Shown one piece after another: positions 55,498 to 63,559 of a DNA stretch of 64,000 nt. Location: assembly GCF_913777145.1 (NCBI RefSeq), contig NZ_CAJYPS010000023.1, forward strand, positions 248,001 to 312,000, given 5' to 3'. Made by a program: the position numbers and the translations under genes. This DNA comes from an uncultured Roseateles sp. (GTDB taxonomy: Bacteria; Pseudomonadota; Gammaproteobacteria; Burkholderiales; Burkholderiaceae_C). The notes under the pieces were generated by a model, which did no database searches, was not told where the DNA came from, and saw only the letters and a list, made by a program, of their open reading frames with translations. Position 1 is the stretch's first letter. Each line of letters begins with the position of its first letter.

Positions 55498-56078
55498 GCG
55501 GCCACCTCTTTCAACGAACGGGCCACGGCCGGGCGCAGCGCGTTCGCGCTTGCGGCCAGCTGCAGCAGCATCTGCACGGTCACCAGCGTCATGCCCAGCG
55601 ACATCAGCCCATAGGGAATCCACAACGGCGGCGCCCAGGACGACGAGGTCGTCTGGCCGTCCACCCAGGCCTCGTGGAACAGCGCCCACGACTTCCACGC
55701 AAAGAAGGCGCAGAACAGCGTGCACATCAGGTCCACCAGCAGCTGGCGCACTCGGTTGGCCCAGTCCGGCAGCAGGCCCACCACCGCCTCTATGCCCACA
55801 TGGCCGCGCAGCGACTGCAGAAAGGCGCTGCACAAGAAGGTGGTGCCCACTAGGCAGAACACCGAGGCCTCGTCCTGCCAGTCGGTGGACGCCTTGAAGA
55901 AGTAGCGCGAGGCCACCGAGGACGTGAGGATCAGCGAGGCTGCCAGCAGCGCCAGCATGCCCAGGCCCACCATCACGCGGTTCACCACCCTCATCAGCCG
56001 CGCCAGCGGGCGCAGCACCGCCGGCAGCGCCGGGTCCAGACGCGCCTGGGCGCCCGGGGTCAGGTCATGCGCGCCCAT
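55494..56078 (-). CDS. dctQ: TRAP transporter small permease (DctQ)
   Basis: A 194-residue DctQ with four transmembrane helices. The family segment RYFFKASTDWQDEASVFCLV and the late helix PYGLMSLGMTLVTVQMLLQL are typical. The ATG at 56078 lies just before the dctP stop region (1-bp gap); it overlaps dctM by 4 bp. Confidence 0.9.
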   Translation of the reverse strand: MGAHDLTPGAQARLDPALPAVLRPLARLMRVVNRVMVGLGMLALLAASLILTSSVASRYFFKASTDWQDEASVFCLVGTTFLCSAFLQSLRGHVGIEAVVGLLPDWANRVRQLLVDLMCTLFCAFFAWKSWALFHEAWVDGQTTSSSWAPPLWIPYGLMSLGMTLVTVQMLLQLAASANALRPAVARSLKEVAA

Positions 56079-56079
56079 G

Positions 56080-57099
56080 TCAGAGCAGCTTCTGGGCGGC
56101 GGCCAGCAGGCCGGCGCAGCTCTCGTTCTTGGCGCCGAAGTCCTTCCAGGCGGTGTCGCGGGCGATCGCCTGCCACAGGCCCAGCACCTTGGCGTCGATG
56201 TCGAAGACCTTGGCGCCGGCCTTGGCGTAGATCTCGGCGGCCAGACGGTCGTCGGCCTGCGCGGCCTCGCGGGCAAAGCCCTCCAGCTCGGCGCCCACGG
56301 CCATGATGAGGTCCTGCTGCGCCTTGGGCAGCTTGCCGAAGATCTCCTTGGAGATCATCAGCGGCTCCAGCATGAACCAGTAGGTCTTGTTGCGGCCGGT
56401 GGTCAGGTACTTGGCGATCTCCTCCAGCTTGAAGGAGATGAAGCTGGTGGAGGAGGTCATCGCCGCCTCCATCGCGCCGGTCTGCATCGCGGCATAGATC
56501 TCGTTGGACGGCAGCGAGATCACCGAGGCGCCGGCCTGCTTGAACATCAGGTCCATCTCGCGACTGCCGCCGCGCACCTTCAGGCCCTTGGCGTCGTCCG
56601 GCGTCACCAGCGGCCGGGTGCGACAGGCCACACCGCCGGCCTGCCAGATCCAGCTGACGATGATCACGCCCTTGTCGTCCAGCACCTTGGCCAGGCGCTT
56701 GCCCACGTCGGCGTTCTTCCACTGCGCGCCCTGCTCGTAGCTGGGCACCAGCGCCGGCATCAGGCCGATATTGGTCTCGGGCACCTCGCCGCCCGCGTAA
56801 GACAGCGGCACCAGGCTCATGTCCAGCGCGCCCTTGCGCATCGCGGAGAACTGCGCATTGGTCTTCATCAGCGAGGAGCCCGGATAGACCGAGGCCTTGA
56901 GCGCGCCGTTGCTGCGCTTCTCCACCTCGGCCGCGAAACGCCGGCACAGGCGGTCGCGGAAATCCCCTTCCGTCAGCGAGCCGCTGGGGAACTGGTGGGA
57001 AATCTTCAGGCCGCCGGCCTGGGCCAGCGCGCCGGAACCGAAACCGGCCAGACCCAGGCCGCCGGCGGCCTGCAGCAGATGACGTCGGGAAAGTGTCAT
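56080..57099 (-). CDS. dctP: TRAP transporter substrate-binding protein (DctP)
   Basis: A 339-residue periplasmic binding protein. A Tat-type signal (SRRHLLQAAGG, residues 4-14) ends near residue 27 (ALAQAG). The DctP fold follows: ALDMSLVPLSYAGGEVPETN and VRGGSREMDLMFKQAGASVI, with the Arg that usually contacts the carboxylate of the ligand. The ATG at 57099 has AGGAGA upstream. First gene of the malonate operon, divergent from the GntR regulator. Confidence 0.92.
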   Translation of the reverse strand: MTLSRRHLLQAAGGLGLAGFGSGALAQAGGLKISHQFPSGSLTEGDFRDRLCRRFAAEVEKRSNGALKASVYPGSSLMKTNAQFSAMRKGALDMSLVPLSYAGGEVPETNIGLMPALVPSYEQGAQWKNADVGKRLAKVLDDKGVIIVSWIWQAGGVACRTRPLVTPDDAKGLKVRGGSREMDLMFKQAGASVISLPSNEIYAAMQTGAMEAAMTSSTSFISFKLEEIAKYLTTGRNKTYWFMLEPLMISKEIFGKLPKAQQDLIMAVGAELEGFAREAAQADDRLAAEIYAKAGAKVFDIDAKVLGLWQAIARDTAWKDFGAKNESCAGLLAAAQKLL

Positions 57100-57176
57100 G
57101 GGTGTCTCCTCGATGACCGACGGCCCCGGCCGCACAACCCTTTGCGCGGTCCCAAGAACGTCTATGCATCCATCCT

Positions 57177-57186
57177 ATGACGTCAT
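57177..57186. promoter_or_regulatory. Candidate GntR operator between dctP and its regulator
   Basis: ATGACGTCAT, a perfect 10-bp palindrome, lies in the 184-bp divergent control region beside the TATA-like sequence TATAAATT (57188-57195). FCD-type GntR regulators often bind short palindromes of this size. Confidence 0.45.
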
Positions 57187-57283
57187 GTATAAATTTTCCA
57201 TGTCTTTGCATTACCAAAAAACCCGAATGCGCTGGAAACGCGGTGGGCTTGCCTTATGCTTGGCCTGAAACATTGCTGACACC

Positions 57284-57958
57284 ATGGCCACCGCATCGCA
57301 AAGACTGTCGGAACAACTGCGCGAGACCATCGAGGAAGAGGTCGCGACCGGCAAGCTCAAGCCCGGCACCCACCTGGATGAACTGGAACTGGCCGCGCGT
57401 TTCGGCGTGTCGCGCACCCCGATACGCGAAACGCTGAGCCTGCTGGCCGGCGAGGGCCTGGTGGAGATACGGCCGCGGCGCGGCGCCGTCGTGGCCCAGC
57501 TGTCGCCGGCCCGGCTGGTGGAGATGTTCGAGGTGATGGCCGAGCTGGAGGCCATGTCCGCACGCCTGGCCGCACGCCGCATCAAGGACGACGCGCTGGC
57601 CCAGCTGGAGCAACTGCACAGCCGCTGCGAGCAGGCCGCCCAGGCCGGCGATCCCGACGCCTACTTCTATGCCAACGAGGAGTTCCACAAGGCGGTCTAC
57701 CGGGCGGCGCAGAACGAGTACCTGATCGAGCAGGCCTTCTCGCTGCAGCGCAAGCTGCGGCCCTACCGGCGCCTGCAGCTGCGCGTGCGCAACCGCCTGC
57801 CGCGCTCGCTGGCGGAGCACCAGGCTGTGCTGGACGCGATACGCGCCAACCAGCCCGAGCAGGCCGCCCAGGCGATGCGCGGCCATGTGATGGTGCAGGG
57901 CGACCGCTTCGCCGACCTGCTGGTGGAGCTGCGCAGCTTCGAGAACACGGCCGCCTGA
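57284..57958 (+). CDS. GntR-family regulator with FCD domain, probable malonate regulator
   Basis: A 224-residue GntR regulator. Winged helix at residues ~8-75 (LRETIEEEVATGKLKPGTHL, RFGVSRTPIRETLSLLAGEG), then an all-helical FCD ligand domain with likely metal-binding Asp/His residues (YFYANEEFHKAVYRAAQNEY). Divergent from the TRAP-mdc operon, like MdcY, the GntR repressor of malonate genes in Acinetobacter. Probable role: malonate-responsive control of the operon (inference). Confidence 0.88.
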   Translation: MATASQRLSEQLRETIEEEVATGKLKPGTHLDELELAARFGVSRTPIRETLSLLAGEGLVEIRPRRGAVVAQLSPARLVEMFEVMAELEAMSARLAARRIKDDALAQLEQLHSRCEQAAQAGDPDAYFYANEEFHKAVYRAAQNEYLIEQAFSLQRKLRPYRRLQLRVRNRLPRSLAEHQAVLDAIRANQPEQAAQAMRGHVMVQGDRFADLLVELRSFENTAA

Positions 57959-58032
57959 GCGCGCCGTCGGCGGCCGCCGGGCCGCGCGTTACATTCCCGC
58001 CGCATTCCACACCGCAGCGCGGGGAGACACGC

Positions 58033-58848
58033 ATGAGCCCAGAAGCACAAACGCCTGGCAAGGCCCAGGACACCGCCGCCCAGTTCACCGCCGCCCGCGC
58101 CGCCGGCCGCGCGTTGAGCGCCTATCCGGGCACGCCGCCCGCCACGCTGGAGCAGGCCTATGCGGTGCAGGCCGCGGCCATCGCCCGCTGGCCCCAGGCG
58201 CCGGCCGGCTGGAAGGTCGCGCGCATCGCGCCGGCCTTCGCGGCCCAGTTCCCTGAGGAGCGCCTGATCGGCCCGGCCTTCCCCGCCAACCTGCACCGTC
58301 CAGCGCCGGGCGAGAGCGCCAGCTGCCCGGTGTTTGCCGGTGGCTTTGCGGCGGTGGAGGCCGAGATCGTCATCGTCGTGGCCCAGGACGCGCCGCCGGC
58401 CAAGGCCGACTGGACCGCCGACGATGTGGCGCCGCTGGTGAAGTCCATGCACATCGGCGTGGAAGTGGCCAGCAGCCCGCTGGCCACGCTCAACGACCTG
58501 GGCCCGGCCGCGGTGATCTCTGACTTCGGCAACAACTGGGGCGTGGTGGTGGGCGCCGAGATTGCGAACTGGCAGGCGCTGGATCAGATCGCGGTGGAGA
58601 CCTTCATAGACGGCCAGTCCGTCGGCCAGGGTCAGGTCTCGCTGCGCGCCGGCCCGCTGGGCGCGCTGGCCTTCACGCTGAACAAGCGGGCCCGCCAGGG
58701 CGCACCGCTGAAGGCCGGTGACGTGATCTCCACCGGCATGATCACCGGCGTGCACGACATCCGCCCCGGCCAGCGCTCGCGCCATGTGTTCGCCGGCTGC
58801 GGCGAACTGGCGGTGCAGATCACCCAGGCTGGCGCCTACGGCCACTGA
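58033..58848 (+). CDS. 2-keto-4-pentenoate hydratase/FAH-fold enzyme
   Basis: A 271-residue protein of the 2-oxopent-4-enoate hydratase (MhpD/HpcG) family. AEIVIVVAQDAPP and NWGVVVGAEIANWQALD carry the metal-site region, and GDVISTGMITGVHDIRPGQ is the family's C-terminal pattern. Such enzymes add water to 2-keto-4-enoates or act on related keto acids. GGGGAGA precedes the ATG. It lies between the malonate regulator and the pectin genes; which pathway it serves is unclear. Confidence 0.8.
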   Translation: MSPEAQTPGKAQDTAAQFTAARAAGRALSAYPGTPPATLEQAYAVQAAAIARWPQAPAGWKVARIAPAFAAQFPEERLIGPAFPANLHRPAPGESASCPVFAGGFAAVEAEIVIVVAQDAPPAKADWTADDVAPLVKSMHIGVEVASSPLATLNDLGPAAVISDFGNNWGVVVGAEIANWQALDQIAVETFIDGQSVGQGQVSLRAGPLGALAFTLNKRARQGAPLKAGDVISTGMITGVHDIRPGQRSRHVFAGCGELAVQITQAGAYGH

Positions 58849-58908
58849 ACGAAGCACGCGCCCCGGGGTAAACCACCAGCCCGAGGGCGTGGTGCGCCGC
58901 TAAAGTAT

Positions 58909-58937
58909 TGAACCGTTGTTTCAACAAAAACGGTTCA
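58909..58937. promoter_or_regulatory. Inverted repeat in front of kdgK (candidate operator)
   Basis: TGAACCGTT (58909-58917) and AACGGTTCA (58929-58937) form a perfect 9-bp inverted repeat with an 11-bp AT-rich centre containing TTTCAACAAAA. It ends 9 bp before the kdgK ATG, so a bound regulator would block transcription or initiation. Confidence 0.55.
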
Positions 58938-58946
58938 TTGTTCAAC

Positions 58947-59885
58947 ATGAGCGCAACGCGCCATATCGCGGCCCTGGGCGAGGCCATGCTGGAACTGCGC
59001 GGCCCCGCCTTCGGCACGCTGCAGCAGGGCTTTGGCGGCGACACGCTGAACACCGCCGTCTACCTGGCCCGCTGCACGCCGGGCTGCACGGTGCACTACG
59101 CCACCGCGCTCGGTGACGACGGGCTCAGCAGCGAGCTGCTGGCGCGCTGGCGCGACGAGGGCCTGGCCACCGACTGGGTGCAGCGCCTGGCCGACCGCCT
59201 GCCCGGGCTCTACCAGATCGAGGTCGACGCCCACGGCGAGCGGCGCTTCCACTACTGGCGCGGCCAGAGCGCGGCGCGCGCCTTCTTCGACGCGCCACTC
59301 ACCGCGCTGGAGGCCAGTGCCGGCCAGCTGGACGCGCTGCACCTGAGCGGCATCAGCCTGGCCATACTGCCCGAGGCCGGCCGCGAGCGCGCGCTGGCGC
59401 TGATGCGCAAACTGCGCCGGCGCGGCGCCCTGGTGGCCTTCGACAACAACTACCGCCCGCGCCTGTGGGCCGGCGCCGACGAGGCCCGTCACTGGATGAC
59501 GCGCGCCTTCGAGGCTGCGACGCTGGCCCTGGTCACCGCCGACGACCACCAGGCGCTGCATGCGCTGCCCGACGAGGCCGCCGCCGTGGCCGCCGCGCAG
59601 ACCCTGCCCACGCCCGAGATCGCGATCAAGCGCGGCCCGCGCGCCACCCGCGTGGGCGGTGCGGCGCTGGGCTGGCAGGACGTGGCCACGGAGCCGGTGG
59701 CGCGGGTGGTGGACACCACGGCCGCCGGCGATGCCTTCGGCGCCGGCTATCTCAGCGGCCGCCTGCAAGGCCTGACCCCGGCCGCCGCCGCGGCCCTGGG
59801 CAACCGGCTCGCGGCCCGCGTGATCCAGCATCCCGGCGCGCTGATCCCGCGCGACGCGATGCGCGACCTGCTGGCCCCCGCATGA
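58947..59885 (+). CDS. kdgK: 2-keto-3-deoxygluconate kinase
   Basis: A 312-residue PfkB-family sugar kinase of the KdgK type: GEAMLELRGP start, GGDTLNTAVYLARC substrate region, and the signature DTTAAGDAFGAGYLSG with catalytic Asp at residue 262. It phosphorylates 2-keto-3-deoxygluconate, a product of pectin and uronate breakdown. The ATG at 58947 (MSATRHIAALG) is preferred to upstream codons. Its stop overlaps the start of the pectate lyase gene (ATGA). Confidence 0.88.
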   Translation: MSATRHIAALGEAMLELRGPAFGTLQQGFGGDTLNTAVYLARCTPGCTVHYATALGDDGLSSELLARWRDEGLATDWVQRLADRLPGLYQIEVDAHGERRFHYWRGQSAARAFFDAPLTALEASAGQLDALHLSGISLAILPEAGRERALALMRKLRRRGALVAFDNNYRPRLWAGADEARHWMTRAFEAATLALVTADDHQALHALPDEAAAVAAAQTLPTPEIAIKRGPRATRVGGAALGWQDVATEPVARVVDTTAAGDAFGAGYLSGRLQGLTPAAAAALGNRLAARVIQHPGALIPRDAMRDLLAPA

Positions 59886-61237
59886 AGCGCCTCCTGCTGG
59901 GCGCGCTGGCACTGCTGACGGGCATGGCCGTGCAGGCCGCCGAGGACGCTCCCGCCGACGGTGCGCCCTTGCATCCGGCCAGCTACCGCCATGCGGGCTG
60001 GGCCGCCACACGCGGCGGTCAGGGCGGGCCGCTGCTGCGCGTGACCACGCTGGCCGCCGACGGTCCCGGCAGCCTCAAGGCGGCGCTGGACACGCGGGGG
60101 CCGCGGCGCATCGTGTTCGAGGTGGGCGGCATCATCGACCTGGGCGGGCGGCACTGGCAGTTGCGCGAGCCCTTCGTCACCATCGCCGGCCATACTGCGC
60201 CCGACCCGGGTATCACGCTGGTGCGCGGCGAGCTGCAGATCGCCACGCACGACGTGATCCTGCAGCACCTCAGCTTTCGCCCCGGCGCCTACGGGCGCGC
60301 CAGGCGCAGCGGCAACGAGCATGACGGCCTCTCCACGGTGGGCGGCGCGGCCCGCGTGATCGTGGACCACTGCAGCTTCTCCTGGGCCACCGACGAGAAC
60401 CTCTCCGCCAGCGGCCCGCGCTTCGATGGCGCCACGCCCGACGACTGGCGCGCCGCCACCTCGCACCAGCTCACCTACAGCCACAACCTGATCTACGAGG
60501 GCCTGGGCCAGGCCGTCCACCCCAAGGGCGAGCACAGCAAGGGCAGCCTCATTCACGACAACGTCGGCGACGTGCTGCTGCTGGGCAATGTCTACGCCTC
60601 CAACCGCGAGCGCAATGCGCTGTTCAAGGGCGGCGCGCGCGGCGCCATGGTCAACAACCTGATCTACAACCCGGGCGCCAAGGCCGTGCACTACAACCTG
60701 GTGGCGCACGAATGGGGCGATCACCCCTGGCAGACCGGCCGCCTCACGCTGGTGGGCAATGTCTACCGCGCCGGGCCGGACACCGCGCCCGGCCTGCCGC
60801 TGTTCGTGCTGGGCGGCGCCGGCGACGTGGCGCTGCACCTGCAGGACAACCTCGCGCTGGACCGCCAGGGTCAGGCCTTGCCACTGACCGGCCGCTACAC
60901 CGCCGCGCCGGCCCGCCTGCTGCCGCTGGACGCACCGGAGCTGCCGGACGGCCTGGCCTGGGTTGCCCCGGCCCAGCTGGAGGCGCTGCTGCCGCTGTGG
61001 GCCGGCGCCCGCCCCTGGGCGCGCGACCCGCTGGACCAGAAGCTGCTGTCCGACGTGGCCGAGGACCGCGGCCAGATGATCGACGACGAGACCCAGAACA
61101 ACGCCGCCGGCCTGCCCCGCCGCGCCGCCACGCGGCGCGCCTTCGTGGCGGCCGACTGGCACGAGGACCTCAGCCCCCGCGCCGGCTGGGCCTCGCTGTT
61201 CCCCGGCGGCCGCTGGCCCTTGCCGGCGCCACGCTGA
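59882..61237 (+). CDS. Secreted pectate-lyase-like protein
   Basis: A 451-residue exported protein with a signal peptide (1-20, LLLGALALLTGMAVQA) and a right-handed beta-helix of the pectate lyase type. VTIAGHTAPDPGITLVRGEL, IVDHCSFSWATDENLS and YSHNLIYEGLGQAVHPKGEH are typical of this lyase group. The C-terminal third contains a VAEDRGQMIDDETQNN segment common to these proteins. Translationally coupled to kdgK, it fits cleavage of pectate to unsaturated uronides. Whether it is catalytically active is not proven by motif alone. Confidence 0.85.
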   Translation: MKRLLLGALALLTGMAVQAAEDAPADGAPLHPASYRHAGWAATRGGQGGPLLRVTTLAADGPGSLKAALDTRGPRRIVFEVGGIIDLGGRHWQLREPFVTIAGHTAPDPGITLVRGELQIATHDVILQHLSFRPGAYGRARRSGNEHDGLSTVGGAARVIVDHCSFSWATDENLSASGPRFDGATPDDWRAATSHQLTYSHNLIYEGLGQAVHPKGEHSKGSLIHDNVGDVLLLGNVYASNRERNALFKGGARGAMVNNLIYNPGAKAVHYNLVAHEWGDHPWQTGRLTLVGNVYRAGPDTAPGLPLFVLGGAGDVALHLQDNLALDRQGQALPLTGRYTAAPARLLPLDAPELPDGLAWVAPAQLEALLPLWAGARPWARDPLDQKLLSDVAEDRGQMIDDETQNNAAGLPRRAATRRAFVAADWHEDLSPRAGWASLFPGGRWPLPAPR

Positions 61238-61238
61238 C

Positions 61239-62345
61239 ATGCCCACCCGGCGCGGCTGGCTGGGCGGCGCGCTGGGGGCGCTGGCGCTGCCGGCCGGCGC
61301 CGCCCCGCCCGCGCCGCTGGATCGCGTGCTGCAGCGGCTGTTGCCCGCACCGCGCCTGGCCTGGCGCCCCGACCCCGGCTGGCACGCCCAGGCGCTGAGC
61401 CGCGCCCGCGCATGGGTGCTGGGCAGCACGCCGGCGCTGGAGGCGCTGCCCGAGGTCGCGTGGGGCGCCCGGGAGTCATGCGACGGCTACAGCGCCCAGG
61501 CGCTCAGCCTCACCAGCACGCTGGGCGACCCCCAGCCCGGCCTGCTGCTGCGCCCCTACACGCCCGGCCCGCACCCGGCCGTGCTGCTGCTGCACGACCA
61601 CGGCGCGCGCTTCGACATCGGCCACGAGAAGCTGATCCGCCCGCGGGCCGACGCGCCCGCTGGCGTGCAGGCCTCGGCCCAGGCCTGGGTGCAGCGCTTC
61701 TACGGCGGCCAGTTCGTCGGCGACGCGCTGGCCCGCGCCGGCTTTGTGGTGCTGGCGCTGGACGCGCTGGGCTGGGGCGGGCGCAGCCGCCCAGGCTTTG
61801 CGCGCGACGACCAGCAGGCGCTGGCCAATCACCTGATGCAGCAGGGCAGGCACTGGGCTGGCGTGATCGCGGCGGACGATCAGCAGGCCCACCGCTGGCT
61901 GGCCACGCAGCCCGGCGTGCGGCCCGACCGCGTCGCGGTGCTGGGTTTTTCCATGGGGGCGCAGCGTGCCTGGCAGCTGGCCGCGCTGCGACCCGAGGTC
62001 TGGGCCTGCGTGGCCGCGCACTGGATGTGCACCCGCGAAGGCCTGCTGCGCCCGGGCCAGCACACGCTGCAGGGCCAGTCGGCGTTCAGCATGCTGCATC
62101 CCGGCATGGCCGCCGAGCTGGATCACCCCGACCTGGCCGCGCTGATCGCGCCCCGCCCGCTGCTGCTGCTGGGCTCGCCCGAGGACAGTCTGTTCCCCTG
62201 GGACGCGGTGCAGGCCGCGTGGCAACAGCTGAGTCGCGCCTGGCCCTCGGGCGCGCCGCTGCGGCTGCAGTCGGTGGGCGGCGGCCACCGCTTCGACGGG
62301 CCCCAGCAGCAGCTGGCGCTGGCCTGGTTGCAGGGCCTGGGCTGA
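61239..62345 (+). CDS. Exported alpha/beta hydrolase (possible pectin-associated esterase)
   Basis: A 368-residue alpha/beta hydrolase with a Tat-like N-terminus (TRRGWLGGALGALALPAGAA). The nucleophile elbow is GFSMGAQRAW (Ser near residue 234). An Asp in GSPEDSLFPWDAV and a late His in GGGHRFDG complete a plausible triad. The long N-terminal part with HDHGARFDIGHEKL resembles the Abhydrolase_7 / acetyl-esterase-like family. It starts 1 bp after the pectate lyase stop, so it may remove acetyl or methyl groups from pectin (inference). Confidence 0.75.
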   Translation: MPTRRGWLGGALGALALPAGAAPPAPLDRVLQRLLPAPRLAWRPDPGWHAQALSRARAWVLGSTPALEALPEVAWGARESCDGYSAQALSLTSTLGDPQPGLLLRPYTPGPHPAVLLLHDHGARFDIGHEKLIRPRADAPAGVQASAQAWVQRFYGGQFVGDALARAGFVVLALDALGWGGRSRPGFARDDQQALANHLMQQGRHWAGVIAADDQQAHRWLATQPGVRPDRVAVLGFSMGAQRAWQLAALRPEVWACVAAHWMCTREGLLRPGQHTLQGQSAFSMLHPGMAAELDHPDLAALIAPRPLLLLGSPEDSLFPWDAVQAAWQQLSRAWPSGAPLRLQSVGGGHRFDGPQQQLALAWLQGLG

Positions 62346-62404
62346 TCCGGCCCCGCCGCGGCGAATTGCTTGGCATAGTCAGCCCCGCAACCGCTGCCCA
62401 CCCC

Positions 62405-63034
62405 ATGACCCACACCGCCACGCCCTCCCCGCGCGCCCTGCTGGCCGCACTGATCCTGCTGACGCTGCTGCTGGCCTGGTCCGGCTGGCAGCCCTATGAC
62501 CGCGCGACCTGGCTGATGGAGGTGGCGCCCATCTTCGTCGTCGTGCCGCTGCTGCTGGCCACGCGCCAGCGCTTCCCGCTGAGCACGCTGCTCTATGTGG
62601 GCATCTTTGTGCACGCGGTGGTGCTGATGGTGGGCGGCGCCTACACCTATGCGCGCGTGCCGCTGGGCTTCGACATGCAGCAATGGCTGGGCCTGCAGCG
62701 CAACCCCTACGACAAGATCGGCCATTTCATGCAGGGCTTCGTGCCCGCACTCGCGGTGCGCGAGATCCTGCTGCGCGGCGGCCATGTGCTCGCCGGACGC
62801 ATGCTGGCCTTTCTGAGCCTCTGCGTGGTGCTGGCCATCAGCGCCTGCTACGAGCTGATCGAATGGGGCGCGGCCGTCGCGCTGGGCCAGGGGGCGGACG
62901 AGTTCCTGGGCACCCAGGGCGACCCCTGGGACACGCAGTCCGACATGCTGTTCGCGCTGATAGGCGGCAGCTGCGCGCTGCTGACGCTGGCGCGCTGGCA
63001 GGACCGCCAGATCGCGCGGCTGATGAGGCCCTAG
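62405..63034 (+). CDS. DUF2238 (YjdF-like) integral membrane protein
   Basis: A 209-residue membrane protein with six likely transmembrane helices. NPYDKIGHFMQGFVPALAVR, ACYELIEWGAAVALGQGADE and GTQGDPWDTQSDMLFALIGG are the conserved DUF2238 segments. Function unknown. The ATG at 62405 fits the family. Its stop overlaps that of the convergent gene through a shared CTAG (63031-63034). Confidence 0.88.
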   Translation: MTHTATPSPRALLAALILLTLLLAWSGWQPYDRATWLMEVAPIFVVVPLLLATRQRFPLSTLLYVGIFVHAVVLMVGGAYTYARVPLGFDMQQWLGLQRNPYDKIGHFMQGFVPALAVREILLRGGHVLAGRMLAFLSLCVVLAISACYELIEWGAAVALGQGADEFLGTQGDPWDTQSDMLFALIGGSCALLTLARWQDRQIARLMRP

Positions 63035-63552
63035 CCGCGCCGCACCAGCGTGTCGCGCGCGAACAGCTGGCGCTCGCCGTTCTTGGCCACCGACTCCAGC
63101 ACGCAGGTCCAGGTCTTGCCCACCGGGTCCCAGCGGAAGGTGTTGAAGAAGGGCCCGCTGGCGTAGGCGAAGCGGAACTCCACCGCGTTGCCATGGCGCC
63201 GCCCGCGGCCCTCGCCCGCGAAGTGGCCACCGAAGTTGTCCATCCAGTGCGCCACGTACTCGCCGGCCGCGTGCGAGTAGCCGATGTAGACATCGGCCTC
63301 GTAGCGCGACGGCGTGGCCAGGTCGCGCATCTGCAGCCGCAGGAACTGGTGCTGCAGCACCCAGGTGGCGATGACGCTGTTCTGCGCCTCGCGCCCGCCG
63401 ATCTGGCGGGTCAGCAGCCACTCGCCCTCCAGGTTCACAAAGAGATCGTCCTCGAAGCGGCCACCCCGGCCATCTCGCGCCTCGCCGTCGGCGAGTGCGG
63501 GCAGCACGGCCAGGGAGCACAGCGCCGAGGTCAGCAATTGGCGACGTTTCAT
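63031..63552 (-). CDS. Secreted protein of unknown function
   Basis: A 173-residue exported protein. Signal peptide at 1-20 (RQLLTSALCSLAVLPALA), then a beta-rich lipocalin-like body: LEGEWLLTRQIGGREAQNSV, LQHQFLRLQMRDLA, and GKTWTCVLESV. The single mature Cys is in that last segment. I do not place it in a named family. The ATG at 63552 is six codons inside a longer frame. It lies 7 bp downstream of a nitrobindin-like gene and may be co-transcribed. Confidence 0.65.
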   Translation of the reverse strand: MKRRQLLTSALCSLAVLPALADGEARDGRGGRFEDDLFVNLEGEWLLTRQIGGREAQNSVIATWVLQHQFLRLQMRDLATPSRYEADVYIGYSHAAGEYVAHWMDNFGGHFAGEGRGRRHGNAVEFRFAYASGPFFNTFRWDPVGKTWTCVLESVAKNGERQLFARDTLVRRG

Positions 63553-63559
63553 CGCGACA

